DNA of 20,912 nucleotides from a virus, in IMG/VR virus record IMGVR_UViG_3300021963_000787, positions 1 through 20,912 of that record. One strand, given 5' to 3'. The position numbers and the translations under genes are program-made. The notes beneath the pieces are model-generated. The model had not been told where the DNA came from. It did no database searches and was given only the letters and a program-made list of their open reading frames with translations. Below are positions 1 to 5,934 of the stretch, in pieces (position 1 is the stretch's first letter; every line of letters starts with the position of its first letter).

Positions 1-10
1 CGACGCGCCG

Positions 11-90
11 AGAGTGTTTGTGTTGGTGGCTATGTGGCTAGGCGGCTTCGGTATCCCTCAGCCAGCCACATAGCCACCAACACAAACTCT
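11..90. repeat. Long near-perfect inverted repeat (large hairpin)
   Basis: Positions 17-39 are the exact reverse complement of 64-86 (23 bp). The pairing continues outward with 11-14 against 87-90 after a 2-nt bulge, and inward with GGC/GCC after a 1-nt bulge, leaving a loop of about 18 nt. Neither side has a T-tract, so it is not a classical intrinsic terminator. It lies downstream of the leftward block that ends at 247 and could end or protect that transcript, or separate it from a gene beyond the window edge. The structure is plain in the sequence; its function is inferred. Confidence 0.85.
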
Positions 91-108
91 TCAGCTAAAT
101 GCAGAAAG

Positions 109-144
109 CACAAAGGGCAAGCGGGGAAGCGCCTGCCCTTTGTG
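109..144. repeat. Second hairpin downstream of leftward block
   Basis: CACAAAGGGCA (109-119) and TGCCCTTTGTG (134-144) form a perfect 11-bp stem with a 14-nt purine-rich loop. It sits 18 bp from the larger hairpin and about 100 bp past the stop codon of the leftward gene at 247. It may be a terminator or an RNA 3'-end stabiliser. There is no U-run on either strand. The rest of 145-246 shows no gene. Confidence 0.6.
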
Positions 145-246
145 GATAGTATTGTTAATCGGAAACTTCTTTCCTTGCCCGTCGCCTTCGTCTAGCGGGC
201 TCACTAGTGGTTTATTTATTGAGAGCGCTCCCACCTGCGCTCAGTT

Positions 247-498
247 CTAGTCATACTTAGGCTCGTAATAGTCCTCCTCTATTCTGCGTAGTTCATTGTC
301 AATGCGCTGTTGTTCATCAGCGCGGTCCCAAAGTTCCTTAGCAACCTTATGGTATGCATCTTTTATTAATCCTAGTTCACGCCTGTCGGGTTTCCACCTT
401 CCACCCTTCTTAGGAAGATAACCCATTGTAAGCCGCGTGAGCGCATATAACTCATCATCATTGAAAGTAATTGCTTCGGGCTTTCTAAGTCTAGGCAT
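247..498 (-). CDS. Small hypothetical phage protein (83 aa)
   Basis: Not recognised. It encodes 83 residues, highly charged, with a basic N-terminal half (MPRLRKPEAITF, then a KKGGRWKPDRR stretch) and an acidic, helical C-terminus rich in Glu, Asp and Tyr (RRIEEDYYEPKYD). There are no membrane segments or Cys pairs. It is the last gene of a leftward operon; its start overlaps the 3' end of the preceding zinc-ribbon gene by 8 nt, so translational coupling is likely. It could be a small nucleic-acid-binding or host-modulating early protein, but nothing in the sequence proves that. Confidence 0.75.
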   Translation of the reverse strand: MPRLRKPEAITFNDDELYALTRLTMGYLPKKGGRWKPDRRELGLIKDAYHKVAKELWDRADEQQRIDNELRRIEEDYYEPKYD

Positions 499-631
499 TT
501 ACCTTCTCCCTTTCCTCGTTAGCGCATGGATAGCAGATTTTTTCTATCCTATCCATGCAACCTAATATGAACGCATCCACGCCACTAAACACGATTCCTT
601 CTTTTGTTCCACATATTGAACATGTGTTCAT
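491..631 (-). CDS. Tiny zinc-ribbon-like protein (46 aa)
   Basis: Encodes 46 residues with a CSIC pair near the N-terminus (residues 4-7) and a CYPC pair near the C-terminus, the CxxC-x(n)-CxxC layout of a zinc ribbon. The frame stays open upstream, but the ATG at 631 is the likely start: GGAGGGGG lies just before it, and the ATG overlaps the upstream stop codon by one base (TAATG), as at many other junctions here. The upstream extension is Arg-rich and reads as antisense of its neighbour. Metal binding is inferred from the Cys spacing; the target is unknown. Confidence 0.7.
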   Translation of the reverse strand: MNTCSICGTKEGIVFSGVDAFILGCMDRIEKICYPCANEEREKVNA

Positions 632-909
632 TATTCCCCCTCCATGCTTCGGATAATTTCTAAGTTTTCCAACGCTTCTTCTGCGTCGCTTGTTACTCGT
701 TCTACATAGTGGCAATTCACATGTGAGCCGTCGCAACTAGAACAATCAGACCCGCTAACTGTGTAGCGGTTGCCATGGATAGTCACCTCGTGGCTATATC
801 CTGCGAGGTTGCCCTCGCTGTTGATGTAATACTCGTGGGAGTCTGGGCTCTGGAGTGCTTCATTTATTAGGTCAATCATTTCGGGGGTCAATACTAATTC
901 CTTAGACAT
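631..909 (-). CDS. Hypothetical Cys/His-containing protein (92 aa)
   Basis: Not recognised. The protein is 92 residues and acidic, with a helical N-terminus, a beta-rich middle and a central cluster CSSCDGSHVNCHY in which three Cys and two His could bind zinc. The C-terminus is a Glu-rich helix. It begins at an ATG overlapping the previous TAA (TAATG), so it is probably translated by reinitiation. It is the third gene in the order of transcription of the leftward operon, counting from the HNH gene. Confidence 0.75.
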   Translation of the reverse strand: MSKELVLTPEMIDLINEALQSPDSHEYYINSEGNLAGYSHEVTIHGNRYTVSGSDCSSCDGSHVNCHYVERVTSDAEEALENLEIIRSMEGE

Positions 910-1157
910 TATTCGTCCTCCCCCTCAGTAGATGGAGCAGAGTCTATCTGAACATAGAGAGTGCTCCAATGCTTATCTAATGGCGAGTCATCAACTCGGA
1001 ACTCGATAGCATAGGCAATAAGTCCGTCGCGGTCGTGTGATGGTCGGCGGTCTGCTTGCTTGATGATTCCTGCTAGTGGTCGTCCGTTGCGTGTGCGTGT
1101 GTCTGATATATGTAGTGTGCCGATTAGGGCGGTTGAGATGTTCATAACTTGTGCCAT
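909..1157 (-). CDS. Hypothetical early protein (82 aa)
   Basis: Not recognised. The 82-residue protein has a beta-rich N-terminus (ISTALIGTLHIS), a basic central part and an acidic tail ending in EGEDE. The start is well supported: the minus strand carries AAAGGA about 8 nt before the ATG at 1157. About 165 bp without a gene separates it from the upstream HNH gene, so it may head its own transcript with the three smaller genes to its left. Confidence 0.75.
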   Translation of the reverse strand: MAQVMNISTALIGTLHISDTRTRNGRPLAGIIKQADRRPSHDRDGLIAYAIEFRVDDSPLDKHWSTLYVQIDSAPSTEGEDE

Positions 1158-1321
1158 GTTCTTATCCTTTCCCGATAAGTGAGCCCCTTGCTCATGGATA
1201 AACTTAGGCTAAGCGCAAGAGATACGCAATAGATAGACACGGCGTGTCGCTCATTGTTATCTAATTGTTATAAACGACCCCCCCCATTAAGTTACTCGCC
1301 AGTAACAAAAGCCACCAGTGT
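1158..1321. other. Intergenic region with C8 tract and small inverted repeat
   Basis: No gene is seen. It lies between the HNH gene (stop at 1322) and the leftward gene starting at 1157, so it should hold the terminator of one and the promoter of the other. It contains a run of eight C (1278-1285) and a perfect 6-bp inverted repeat GTTACT-CGCC-AGTAAC (1291-1306). The repeat is just downstream of the HNH stop codon and could be a weak terminator or an operator. No convincing -35/-10 pair was found. Confidence 0.5.
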
Positions 1322-1987
1322 TTAGGCGTGAGTAGTGCTTATATTGCTAGGCAGTAGCCTAATTCCTTTTTCAATATTACATTTTGCATGTGCTAGTTTT
1401 ACATTTTCTAGCGTGTCATCGCCTCCAAGTACGAGGGGTATTACGTGTTCAATATGAGGGTATAGCTCCCATCCAGGCTGTCCTTGGTGGGTTGCTGCGT
1501 TAAAGTCAAGAGGGGTGTTGCAAAGGTAGCAGTCAGTACCATCGCGCTTAATAATCTGATTCCGTGTGTAGGCTCTATGTTTACCTCCTTTAACACGGTG
1601 TCGGTTTTTGTTATTGTGCCTTTTGTCGGGGTTGTTTTTATACCACTCTTTTTCTTTAGCTTTGTACTTAGGGTCTGAATGCCACAGGTCACGTACATAT
1701 TTTGCTGCAATTTCTTTGCAGGGGGTGCAGGCAGTTCCATTAACTTTTTTACATCTACCGTAGTCGCCTATTACGACTCCATGCTGGGTACTAAGTTCTT
1801 CTCTTTGTTTGGCCTTGGCATATCGTTTTATAGCTTTATGTAGCCTTTTTATAAGAATAAGGCGTTGGCGTTCTTCTCTGGCTAACTGCTCAGCTGCGCG
1901 ACGAGGTTCAAGAGCGGCTTTTCTTCGGGCAGTGGCTTCAGCAAAGTTTCGTTTGCCAGCCTCAATCGATTGCGGTGCTACTCTCAT
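1322..1987 (-). CDS. HNH endonuclease
   Basis: The 221-residue protein has three parts. Residues 1-65 are a very basic, helical, Arg/Lys/Ala-rich segment probably contacting DNA. Residues 75-92 carry a CKK...CTPC cluster that may bind zinc. Residues 145-210 are a canonical HNH nuclease: CYLC (153-156), HIEH (178-181), Asn195, His200 and CN (203-204). The paired Cys residues should hold a structural zinc, and His/Asn should bind the catalytic metal. It starts about 64 bp from the divergent gene at 2052. A 17-bp direct repeat lies in its last codons (residues 209-215) and again just upstream of its start, consistent with a homing-type cassette. Free-standing homing function is inference; the nuclease fold is well supported. 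Confidence 0.92.
   Translation of the reverse strand: MRVAPQSIEAGKRNFAEATARRKAALEPRRAAEQLAREERQRLILIKRLHKAIKRYAKAKQREELSTQHGVVIGDYGRCKKVNGTACTPCKEIAAKYVRDLWHSDPKYKAKEKEWYKNNPDKRHNNKNRHRVKGGKHRAYTRNQIIKRDGTDCYLCNTPLDFNAATHQGQPGWELYPHIEHVIPLVLGGDDTLENVKLAHAKCNIEKGIRLLPSNISTTHA
1345..1361. repeat. 17-bp direct repeat, copy A
   Basis: TGCTAGGCAGTAGCCTA, identical to copy B at 2025-2041 and sharing 13 bp with copy C at 2203-2215. The core TAGGC-AGTA-GCCTA is a short hairpin. This copy lies in the 3' end of the HNH gene and encodes part of its C-terminal tail. Confidence 0.9.
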
Positions 1988-2024
1988 AAAAAGAGACTAC
2001 CTTAATAAAATGAAGTTGTGCAAC

Positions 2025-2041
2025 TGCTAGGCAGTAGCCTA
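2025..2041. repeat. 17-bp direct repeat, copy B (divergent intergenic region)
   Basis: Exact second copy of the 17-mer at 1345, exactly 680 bp away. It sits between the divergent HNH gene and the gene at 2052. It could be one end of an inserted HNH cassette, or an operator read by both flanking genes. A GTTG-TG-CAAC palindrome lies immediately to its left. Confidence 0.9.
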
Positions 2042-2051
2042 TGATGCGGGT

Positions 2052-2507
2052 ATGCGAATCATGTGGGAATTGCGGGGGATGCGATTATTAATGGGTCGTG
2101 GGAGCTTTGATGACTATTGTGTCTATGTAGAGCGGGGGGACGGTTCAAGGTTTGCTCCTACAGATGAGTGGTACTTCGAGAAAATGAGTAAGTGGAAAGA
2201 CAAGGCAGTAGCCTACGACAAGTTCTGCAGGGTCTATGAAATGGCTGGGCCTGAGATTGATGATTTAGTCTGGGAGCTGATTGAGGGGATTGCTGACAGT
2301 GCCGAGGAGGCTTTAATACTAGGTATTCTCTATCTTGGAATGTATGCAGAGGAGAGGAAAGAAGGAGCTGTCCTAAAGAAGAGGATTAAGCGATTAGGCG
2401 TACACCAAGTCCTTCTGGACGGCTACCCCGCGAAAACCGCTGCCAATTTCTCACGCGGACAAAAAGTAGAGTATCTTACCCTTCAATGCCATCAGAGAGG
2501 ATTTTAA
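2052..2507 (+). CDS. Hypothetical protein (up to 151 aa)
   Basis: Not recognised. It encodes up to 151 residues with a helical, acidic middle (residues 60-105) and a basic C-terminus. There are no Cys pairs and only one moderately hydrophobic helix (EEALILGILYLGMY). The start is uncertain: ATGs at 2052, 2061 and 2091 are all in frame, and the last has GGGGG about 11 nt upstream. It is the first gene of the rightward block and is divergent from the HNH gene, with the repeat copy B directly upstream. Confidence 0.7.
   Translation: MRIMWELRGMRLLMGRGSFDDYCVYVERGDGSRFAPTDEWYFEKMSKWKDKAVAYDKFCRVYEMAGPEIDDLVWELIEGIADSAEEALILGILYLGMYAEERKEGAVLKKRIKRLGVHQVLLDGYPAKTAANFSRGQKVEYLTLQCHQRGF
2203..2215. 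repeat. 13-bp partial third copy of the repeat
   Basis: AGGCAGTAGCCTA occurs inside the coding region that starts at 2052, where it encodes Lys-Ala-Val-Ala-Tyr. It matches the inner 13 bp of copies A and B. No fourth copy was noticed elsewhere in the window. Confidence 0.85.
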
Positions 2508-2508
2508 G

Positions 2509-3096
2509 ATGTGGACCTACTCCCTTACAGTAGAAGAGGTAGCCCTTGTATGCCAAGTTGGCTACGAGCGTCAAGCAGAGATGTTTGGGCAACCCGAACG
2601 TAACGTAAACTACTATGAAGGCGACCACTGGGAGATGCTGCAACATACCATCTGTGCAGGTAGCGAATTAGCCTTTGCCCGAATGATTGGTATTAAAGAG
2701 TTCACCCCGCATGTCAACAAGTTTAAGACAGAGTTAGATGTAGATGGTTTTGAGGTCCGCTACACATTTCCACAGGGGTGTAACGCACCATGTTGCGCCT
2801 CGGAAAGTAGCAGAGGTCGCTTACGTATGACACGTAGAGATGATGATGACCAGATTTATGTTCTTATTGGTGGAGGTCTTGCAATTCGAACCAAGATGGA
2901 AACCCCGCCATACACAATGCCACCATACGTTGCACTTGGTTGGGCCTATGGACACGAGTGCAAAAAACCAGAGTTCATCTATAACGCAACCACATGGTAC
3001 GTACCTCGAGCAGAATTACATCCCATGGATACGTTAGACTTATCCAATGTGCAAGGAATGCGGCAGCTGCTCCAAGGAACACAGCAGAACAATTGA
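2509..3096 (+). CDS. Phage protein, possibly PD-(D/E)XK nuclease-like fold
   Basis: The 195-residue protein starts one base after the previous stop codon. The middle reads ELDVDGFEVR (about 75-84), then DDDDQIYVLI (about 111-120), ALGWAYG (about 142-148) and YVPRAELHPM near the C-terminus. From memory, phage proteins with an N-terminal helix, 'D-x-G-x-EVR', 'DxD-x-(Y/F)-x-LV' and a closing 'VP-x-x-x-L-x-PM' are often viewed as divergent PD-(D/E)XK nuclease-like proteins; I assign this only tentatively. A Cys-rich insert (CNAPCCASE, about 91-99) is unusual and may bind metal. No biochemical role can be read directly. Confidence 0.75.
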   Translation: MWTYSLTVEEVALVCQVGYERQAEMFGQPERNVNYYEGDHWEMLQHTICAGSELAFARMIGIKEFTPHVNKFKTELDVDGFEVRYTFPQGCNAPCCASESSRGRLRMTRRDDDDQIYVLIGGGLAIRTKMETPPYTMPPYVALGWAYGHECKKPEFIYNATTWYVPRAELHPMDTLDLSNVQGMRQLLQGTQQNN

Positions 3097-3145
3097 TGAT
3101 TCAGTTGATGAGGTTTTAGACTCTCCTATTTAGTACCCTTCATTC

Positions 3146-3373
3146 ATGAACTTCATGGATTGGCTTGCAGATAATATGGATGTACCTAGCCGAGTACAAC
3201 GCTGCGCCAAAATGCTTATAGCAGATGTAAATAATGGGTGTGGTTCACTCAGATATGACGCTATATCATGGAGAGAGCATTTTAAAGAAAAACACCCTGA
3301 TAACGCTAGTCAGCTAATTGACATGCTTTTAATTGCCTATTCGGAGTATATCCTTACTATAAAAGCCAAATAA
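3146..3373 (+). CDS. Small helical hypothetical protein (75 aa)
   Basis: Not recognised. The 75 residues are predicted by eye to be mostly helical and soluble, with amphipathic segments (MNFMDWLADNMDV at the N-terminus, QLIDMLLIAYSEYIL at the C-terminus). Two Cys (about residues 20 and 32) are not in a CxxC pair. No good Shine-Dalgarno precedes the ATG. The following gene begins 15 bp after its stop codon, with a promoter candidate overlapping this gene's 3' end. Confidence 0.65.
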   Translation: MNFMDWLADNMDVPSRVQRCAKMLIADVNNGCGSLRYDAISWREHFKEKHPDNASQLIDMLLIAYSEYILTIKAK

Positions 3374-3384
3374 GGGATACTTTT
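3353..3384 (+). promoter_or_regulatory. Candidate promoter (CTTACT-17-GATACTTTT)
   Basis: A -35-like CTTACT (3353-3358), a 17-bp spacer and a -10-like GATACT (3376-3381) followed by TTT lie just before the ATG at 3389. The same arrangement with CTGACT and an identical GGATACTTTT 10-mer precedes the gene at 20291. If transcription starts about 7 nt after the -10, the message would be nearly leaderless. This is an inference from one shared motif. Confidence 0.35.
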
Positions 3385-3388
3385 AGGT

Positions 3389-3625
3389 ATGAGTAAAGAT
3401 AGAGCCCGCGACCCAAAAAGAGTCATCAATCTAGATGTATTTCGTACAACTAAAGATGTTCTTGGTAAAGGTTTACGTGTAGAAGCAAAACCCGACTCCC
3501 CCGAGCTTACAAAGCATGAAGATGAAGCAATCGCTCTTGGAAACTCTGGAACAGAACGTAAGGGACCTAAGCTAATTGCAGGCCCTGGTTGGATGGGAGA
3601 AAATAAAAAGAATGACAATAACTAG
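3389..3625 (+). CDS. Hypothetical protein (78 aa)
   Basis: Not recognised. The 78 residues are hydrophilic, with a basic N-terminus (MSKDRARDPKRVINLDVFR), an acidic middle and a Gly/Lys/Asn-rich C-terminus. There are no Cys residues or membrane segments. Its end overlaps the start of the next tiny zinc-finger gene by 14 nt. There is no clear Shine-Dalgarno; a candidate promoter sits immediately upstream, so a leaderless or very short leader is possible. Confidence 0.7.
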   Translation: MSKDRARDPKRVINLDVFRTTKDVLGKGLRVEAKPDSPELTKHEDEAIALGNSGTERKGPKLIAGPGWMGENKKNDNN

Positions 3626-3716
3626 ATTTTGTATAAAATGTAAGCATGAAGTTAAGCATGGTCTTTGCATCGTTGACGAATGCAACTGCCTATGCAGAGA
3701 CCAGATTGTAGACTAA
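3612..3716 (+). CDS. Tiny zinc-finger-like protein (34 aa)
   Basis: A 34-residue gene with six Cys in the pattern FCIKC...GLC...DECNCLC plus two His (KHEVKH), which can form one or two zinc sites. It starts inside the tail of the gene before it (14-nt overlap), and its TAA overlaps the ATG of the next gene (TAATG at 3714-3718). GGGAGA lies about 11 nt upstream. The dense conserved-looking Cys pattern and the exact coupling to the next start make it credible despite its size. Its partner is unknown. Confidence 0.65.
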   Translation: MTITRFCIKCKHEVKHGLCIVDECNCLCRDQIVD

Positions 3717-3937
3717 TGGAAGACGCAGCCCTTGGTAAGTCCCGCGCAGAACGTGCAGGGTTTAAAAAGGGTGTAACCACCAAAAAAACCCCTTCGTCGA
3801 AGCGAAGTCGCGTAAATGAATTTAGAAATACCAATGTTGGTATGTTTGCGGGTCCCCGTCCAACATACGGAAGATACAATGTATCTGAACAAGCATCTGA
3901 TGTTTTAAACAAATCGCTCAATAAGAAGACGAGGTAA
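3716..3937 (+). CDS. Small basic hypothetical protein (73 aa)
   Basis: Not recognised. It encodes 73 residues, Lys/Arg-rich in the first half (FKKGVTTKKTPSSKRSRV) and then Asn/Gly-rich. The frame is open upstream to 3680, but the ATG at 3716 is chosen because it forms a TAATG junction with the preceding gene. It heads a run of similarly small basic genes, which suggests a family of nucleic-acid-associated or virion-packaged peptides (inference). Confidence 0.7.
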   Translation: MEDAALGKSRAERAGFKKGVTTKKTPSSKRSRVNEFRNTNVGMFAGPRPTYGRYNVSEQASDVLNKSLNKKTR

Positions 3938-3941
3938 AAAA

Positions 3942-4139
3942 ATGGCAGCAGCAGCAGGAATACTTGCACGTTTGGCACCAATGGTTGCACGAGTTGGCGG
4001 CTCTGCAGTAGGTCAAGCAGCAAAGCGCGGAGCAGTAGCAGGCGTTGAAGGCCGTGTACAAAACATGGTTCAAGGTCGCAAAGACGGTAGTGGCGAAGGC
4101 AACTCCATTGATAACTGGACTTCTTCTTACAAAGGTTAA
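3942..4139 (+). CDS. Ala/Gly-rich small protein (65 aa)
   Basis: Not recognised. The 65-residue protein has an Ala/Gly/Val-rich, basic amphipathic N-terminal half (MAAAAGILARLAPMVARV) and a polar C-terminal half. The hydrophobic stretch is interrupted by Arg, so membrane-surface association is more likely than a transmembrane helix. GAGG lies about 9 nt before the ATG. It starts 4 nt after the previous stop codon and 2 nt separate it from the next gene. Confidence 0.7.
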   Translation: MAAAAGILARLAPMVARVGGSAVGQAAKRGAVAGVEGRVQNMVQGRKDGSGEGNSIDNWTSSYKG

Positions 4140-4141
4140 TA

Positions 4142-4330
4142 ATGGCTAAGACAATAAAAGCTGCTGGAGAAAAGCACACCATTAAGAAAAATAAAAAGGG
4201 TGAAGTTATTGTCGACCATGCAGGAAAAAAAGACAAGTACGATAAGATTAACTTGACTAAGAAAGCTGGCGCTAAGACTATTAAGCAAGGCATAAAAGCT
4301 ACTAAGGATTGGCACAAGAAAAATGGCTAA
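4142..4330 (+). CDS. Lys-rich small protein (62 aa)
   Basis: Not recognised. Lys makes up close to a third of its 62 residues, with scattered Gly and Thr and no Cys. Such a charge suggests DNA or RNA binding or charge neutralisation in the capsid (inference). Its last codons overlap the next start by 8 nt. It shares the MAK-T opening with the next gene, but the rest is unrelated. Confidence 0.7.
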   Translation: MAKTIKAAGEKHTIKKNKKGEVIVDHAGKKDKYDKINLTKKAGAKTIKQGIKATKDWHKKNG

Positions 4331-4586
4331 AACACCAGCTTGGCAACGTAAAGAAGGACAAAACAAAGAAGGCGGACTAAATGCAAAAGGTCGTGCTTCT
4401 GCTAAAAAAGAAGGGCATAACCTTAAACCCCCTGTATCATCAGAACAAGCTAAGAAGTCTCCTAAGTCTGCAGCAAGACGTAAGTCATACTGTGCACGTT
4501 CAGCTGGACAAGCTAGACAATTTCCAAGCGCAGCTAAAGACCCTAACAGTCGCTTGAACAAAGCACGTAGAAAGTGGGATTGTTAA
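4323..4586 (+). CDS. DUF6321-like small basic protein
   Basis: The 87-residue protein opens MAKTPAWQRKEGQNKEGGLN and continues with AKGRASAKKEGHNLKPP, SAARRKSYCARSAG and a closing NKARRKWDC. This order (AWQRKEG, GGLN-KGR, LKPPV, RRKS-x-CAR, RKW-x-C) matches the family I recall as DUF6321, common in phages of aquatic bacteria and in other large viruses. Its function is unknown. The two conserved Cys (CAR motif and C-terminus) may pair or bind metal. It overlaps the previous gene by 8 nt and is joined to the next by TAATG. Confidence 0.85.
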   Translation: MAKTPAWQRKEGQNKEGGLNAKGRASAKKEGHNLKPPVSSEQAKKSPKSAARRKSYCARSAGQARQFPSAAKDPNSRLNKARRKWDC

Positions 4587-4879
4587 TGGCTGAGACAAAG
4601 AAGTTTGGACCGTACAAAGGTTCTAAAGAAAATGGTGGACGCCCTATCTACGTCTATAAGAAAAAAGTAGGCGATAAGTGGGTTACTACATCTAAGAACA
4701 AAGCCCGTGCTGATTATGAGTCTAAGAATGGCAAGATTAAGTCTAAGGACACAACTGTTGACCATAAGGACAATAACCACAATAATGACTCCAAGGGAAA
4801 CCTCCGCGCTATCTCACGCAGTAAGAACACTGCTAAAGAGAATAAGCGACGTGCAGGCAAGAAGGAGAATGAAAAATAA
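4586..4879 (+). CDS. Small HNH-type endonuclease (97 aa)
   Basis: The 97-residue protein has an N-terminal beta part (GGRPIYVYKKK, KWVTTSKNKARADYES) and a C-terminal HNH core: VDHKDNNHNND (58-68), GNLRAISRSKN (71-81), TAKEN. This is the DH...N...N layout of mini-HNH nucleases in phages. It has no zinc-binding CxxC pairs. The start at 4586 is chosen for its TAATG junction; an ATG four codons upstream is possible. It could nick DNA during packaging or be a homing-type gene. It is not next to the terminase here. Confidence 0.8.
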   Translation: MAETKKFGPYKGSKENGGRPIYVYKKKVGDKWVTTSKNKARADYESKNGKIKSKDTTVDHKDNNHNNDSKGNLRAISRSKNTAKENKRRAGKKENEK

Positions 4880-5136
4880 TGCCTATTTACCGCAAAGGGG
4901 AAGACCAATTCCCACTGGCTATGGAAGCCTTTACTCAATCTTTAGATTATAAACCTGGTAATTTAGAGTCAGCTTTACGTACATTAAAAAGCCCAGTTTC
5001 AAAACTAGATAATGTTTCAGTACGCGGTGGCGATATTGCTGTTTTAAAAGATATGGGTAAGCTTCCACAAGATAGAGCTTTACCTAAAAATGTAACTAAT
5101 TTAAACAATTATAAATTAAAAAAGGGAAAACAATGA
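4879..5136 (+). CDS. Hypothetical protein (85 aa)
   Basis: Not recognised. The 85 residues are soluble and mixed in charge, ending in a Lys-rich tail. It begins at a TAATG junction with the mini-HNH gene, and its TGA overlaps the next ATG (ATGA). The tight coupling on both sides argues for a real gene of the small-protein cluster. No motif was found. Confidence 0.7.
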   Translation: MPIYRKGEDQFPLAMEAFTQSLDYKPGNLESALRTLKSPVSKLDNVSVRGGDIAVLKDMGKLPQDRALPKNVTNLNNYKLKKGKQ

Positions 5137-5309
5137 TTAATCGTCATCAGGACCCTGCATCTAAACGTGAAGAAGAGTTTCAGTGGCAAGTCACTCAAGC
5201 TCGTCAAAGCCCTGAAGCGATGGAAAAAGCAACACCTGAAGTAAAAGAGGCGGCTACCCGTCAAGCAAATTTTGCAGAAAATCGTAAGAAATACCTAGGA
5301 GGCATATAA
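5133..5309 (+). CDS. Short charged helical protein (58 aa)
   Basis: Not recognised. The 58-residue gene opens with ATGATTAATCG, overlapping the upstream TGA. The product is rich in Glu, Lys, Gln and Ala and looks like one long helix (KREEEFQWQV, then KEAATRQANFAENRKKYLGG). Its last codons contain AGGAGG, the Shine-Dalgarno of the next gene, and its TAA overlaps that gene's ATG. It is probably a coiled-coil or scaffold-like peptide, though that is inference. Confidence 0.7.
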   Translation: MINRHQDPASKREEEFQWQVTQARQSPEAMEKATPEVKEAATRQANFAENRKKYLGGI

Positions 5310-5686
5310 TGGCTAATGAACATGTAGATAAACGTAATGCAAATCAATTTGCTGCAGTTGGTACTACAGTTATTGCTCCCGTAGGTCCTGTAGGTAATTG
5401 GAGTACTAAAGCAGGCTCAATGCGTACCTATGCGGGAACCCCACAAGATGTAATAAAAAACGTTGCTTCTACTGGTAGATTATTTGAGGGTCACAATAAA
5501 AAACCTGACCACTTAAAACCAGAAGGTGTACCAAATTGGGGAGTATTAGCATCAGCTAGTACCCGACCTGGGGGTCCAACTCAAGACGTTGCAACTAAAG
5601 AAGGTCGCTCTCAAATCTCTAAAGATTTAGGTTTGCCTAATAAAAAAGAATTTCGTGCTAAAAAAGCAGCTAAGAAAGGTAAGTAA
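5309..5686 (+). CDS. EHVDKRN-tagged small protein 1 (125 aa)
   Basis: Not recognised. The 125-residue protein starts MANEHVDKRNANQF, almost the same opening as the next gene, and then diverges completely: a Gly/Pro/Val-rich middle and a basic C-terminal tail (KEFRAKKAAKKGK). AGGAGG lies 6-7 nt before the ATG, one of the best ribosome sites in the window, so strong expression is likely. The shared opening suggests a sorting, assembly or cleavage tag common to both proteins (inference). Confidence 0.75.
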   Translation: MANEHVDKRNANQFAAVGTTVIAPVGPVGNWSTKAGSMRTYAGTPQDVIKNVASTGRLFEGHNKKPDHLKPEGVPNWGVLASASTRPGGPTQDVATKEGRSQISKDLGLPNKKEFRAKKAAKKGK

Positions 5687-5688
5687 TA

Positions 5689-5934
5689 ATGGCTGAAGAA
5701 CACGTAGACAAGAGAAATGAAGCTCAGTTTCCTGATGAAAGGTCTCGTCGTCGTGCACATTTAGCTGCTGGTGGAACTATTGCTAATTATGACCGTTCAC
5801 ACTATCCTAAGAAGAACGAGAACAAAGACCCCTATGATGGTGGTGAAGACCCAAATTACGCTTGGACATCTGAATCACAGGACGAGATGGCAAGTCATTA
5901 TGAGAAAGAACATAATGACAAAGAAAAAAAATAA
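5689..5934 (+). CDS. EHVDKRN-tagged small protein 2 (81 aa)
   Basis: Not recognised. It opens MAEEHVDKRNEAQFPDE, matching the preceding protein over about 14 residues even though the DNA differs at many third positions (CAC/CAT, GAC/GAT, AAG/AAA, AGA/CGT). That pattern points to selection on the peptide. The remainder is unrelated: acidic, Asn/Asp/Glu/Lys-rich and probably disordered. It starts 2 nt after the previous stop codon. Confidence 0.75.
   Translation: MAEEHVDKRNEAQFPDERSRRRAHLAAGGTIANYDRSHYPKKNENKDPYDGGEDPNYAWTSESQDEMASHYEKEHNDKEKK

Noticed and set aside
1-246. attP or integration site from the long inverted repeat
   Set aside because: No integrase or tRNA gene fragment is visible in the window; an inverted repeat alone is not evidence of an attachment site.
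1278-1285. C8 tract as a phase-variation switch
   Set aside because: It lies between genes and not in a coding frame; a promoter-spacing effect is possible but no promoter elements flank it clearly.
3652-4317. Long leftward open frame of 221 codons, rich in Leu and Phe, looking like a membrane protein
   Set aside because: It is antisense to several Lys-rich coupled genes; AAG and AAA codons read backwards give Leu and Phe, so the hydrophobicity is an artefact. No ribosome site.
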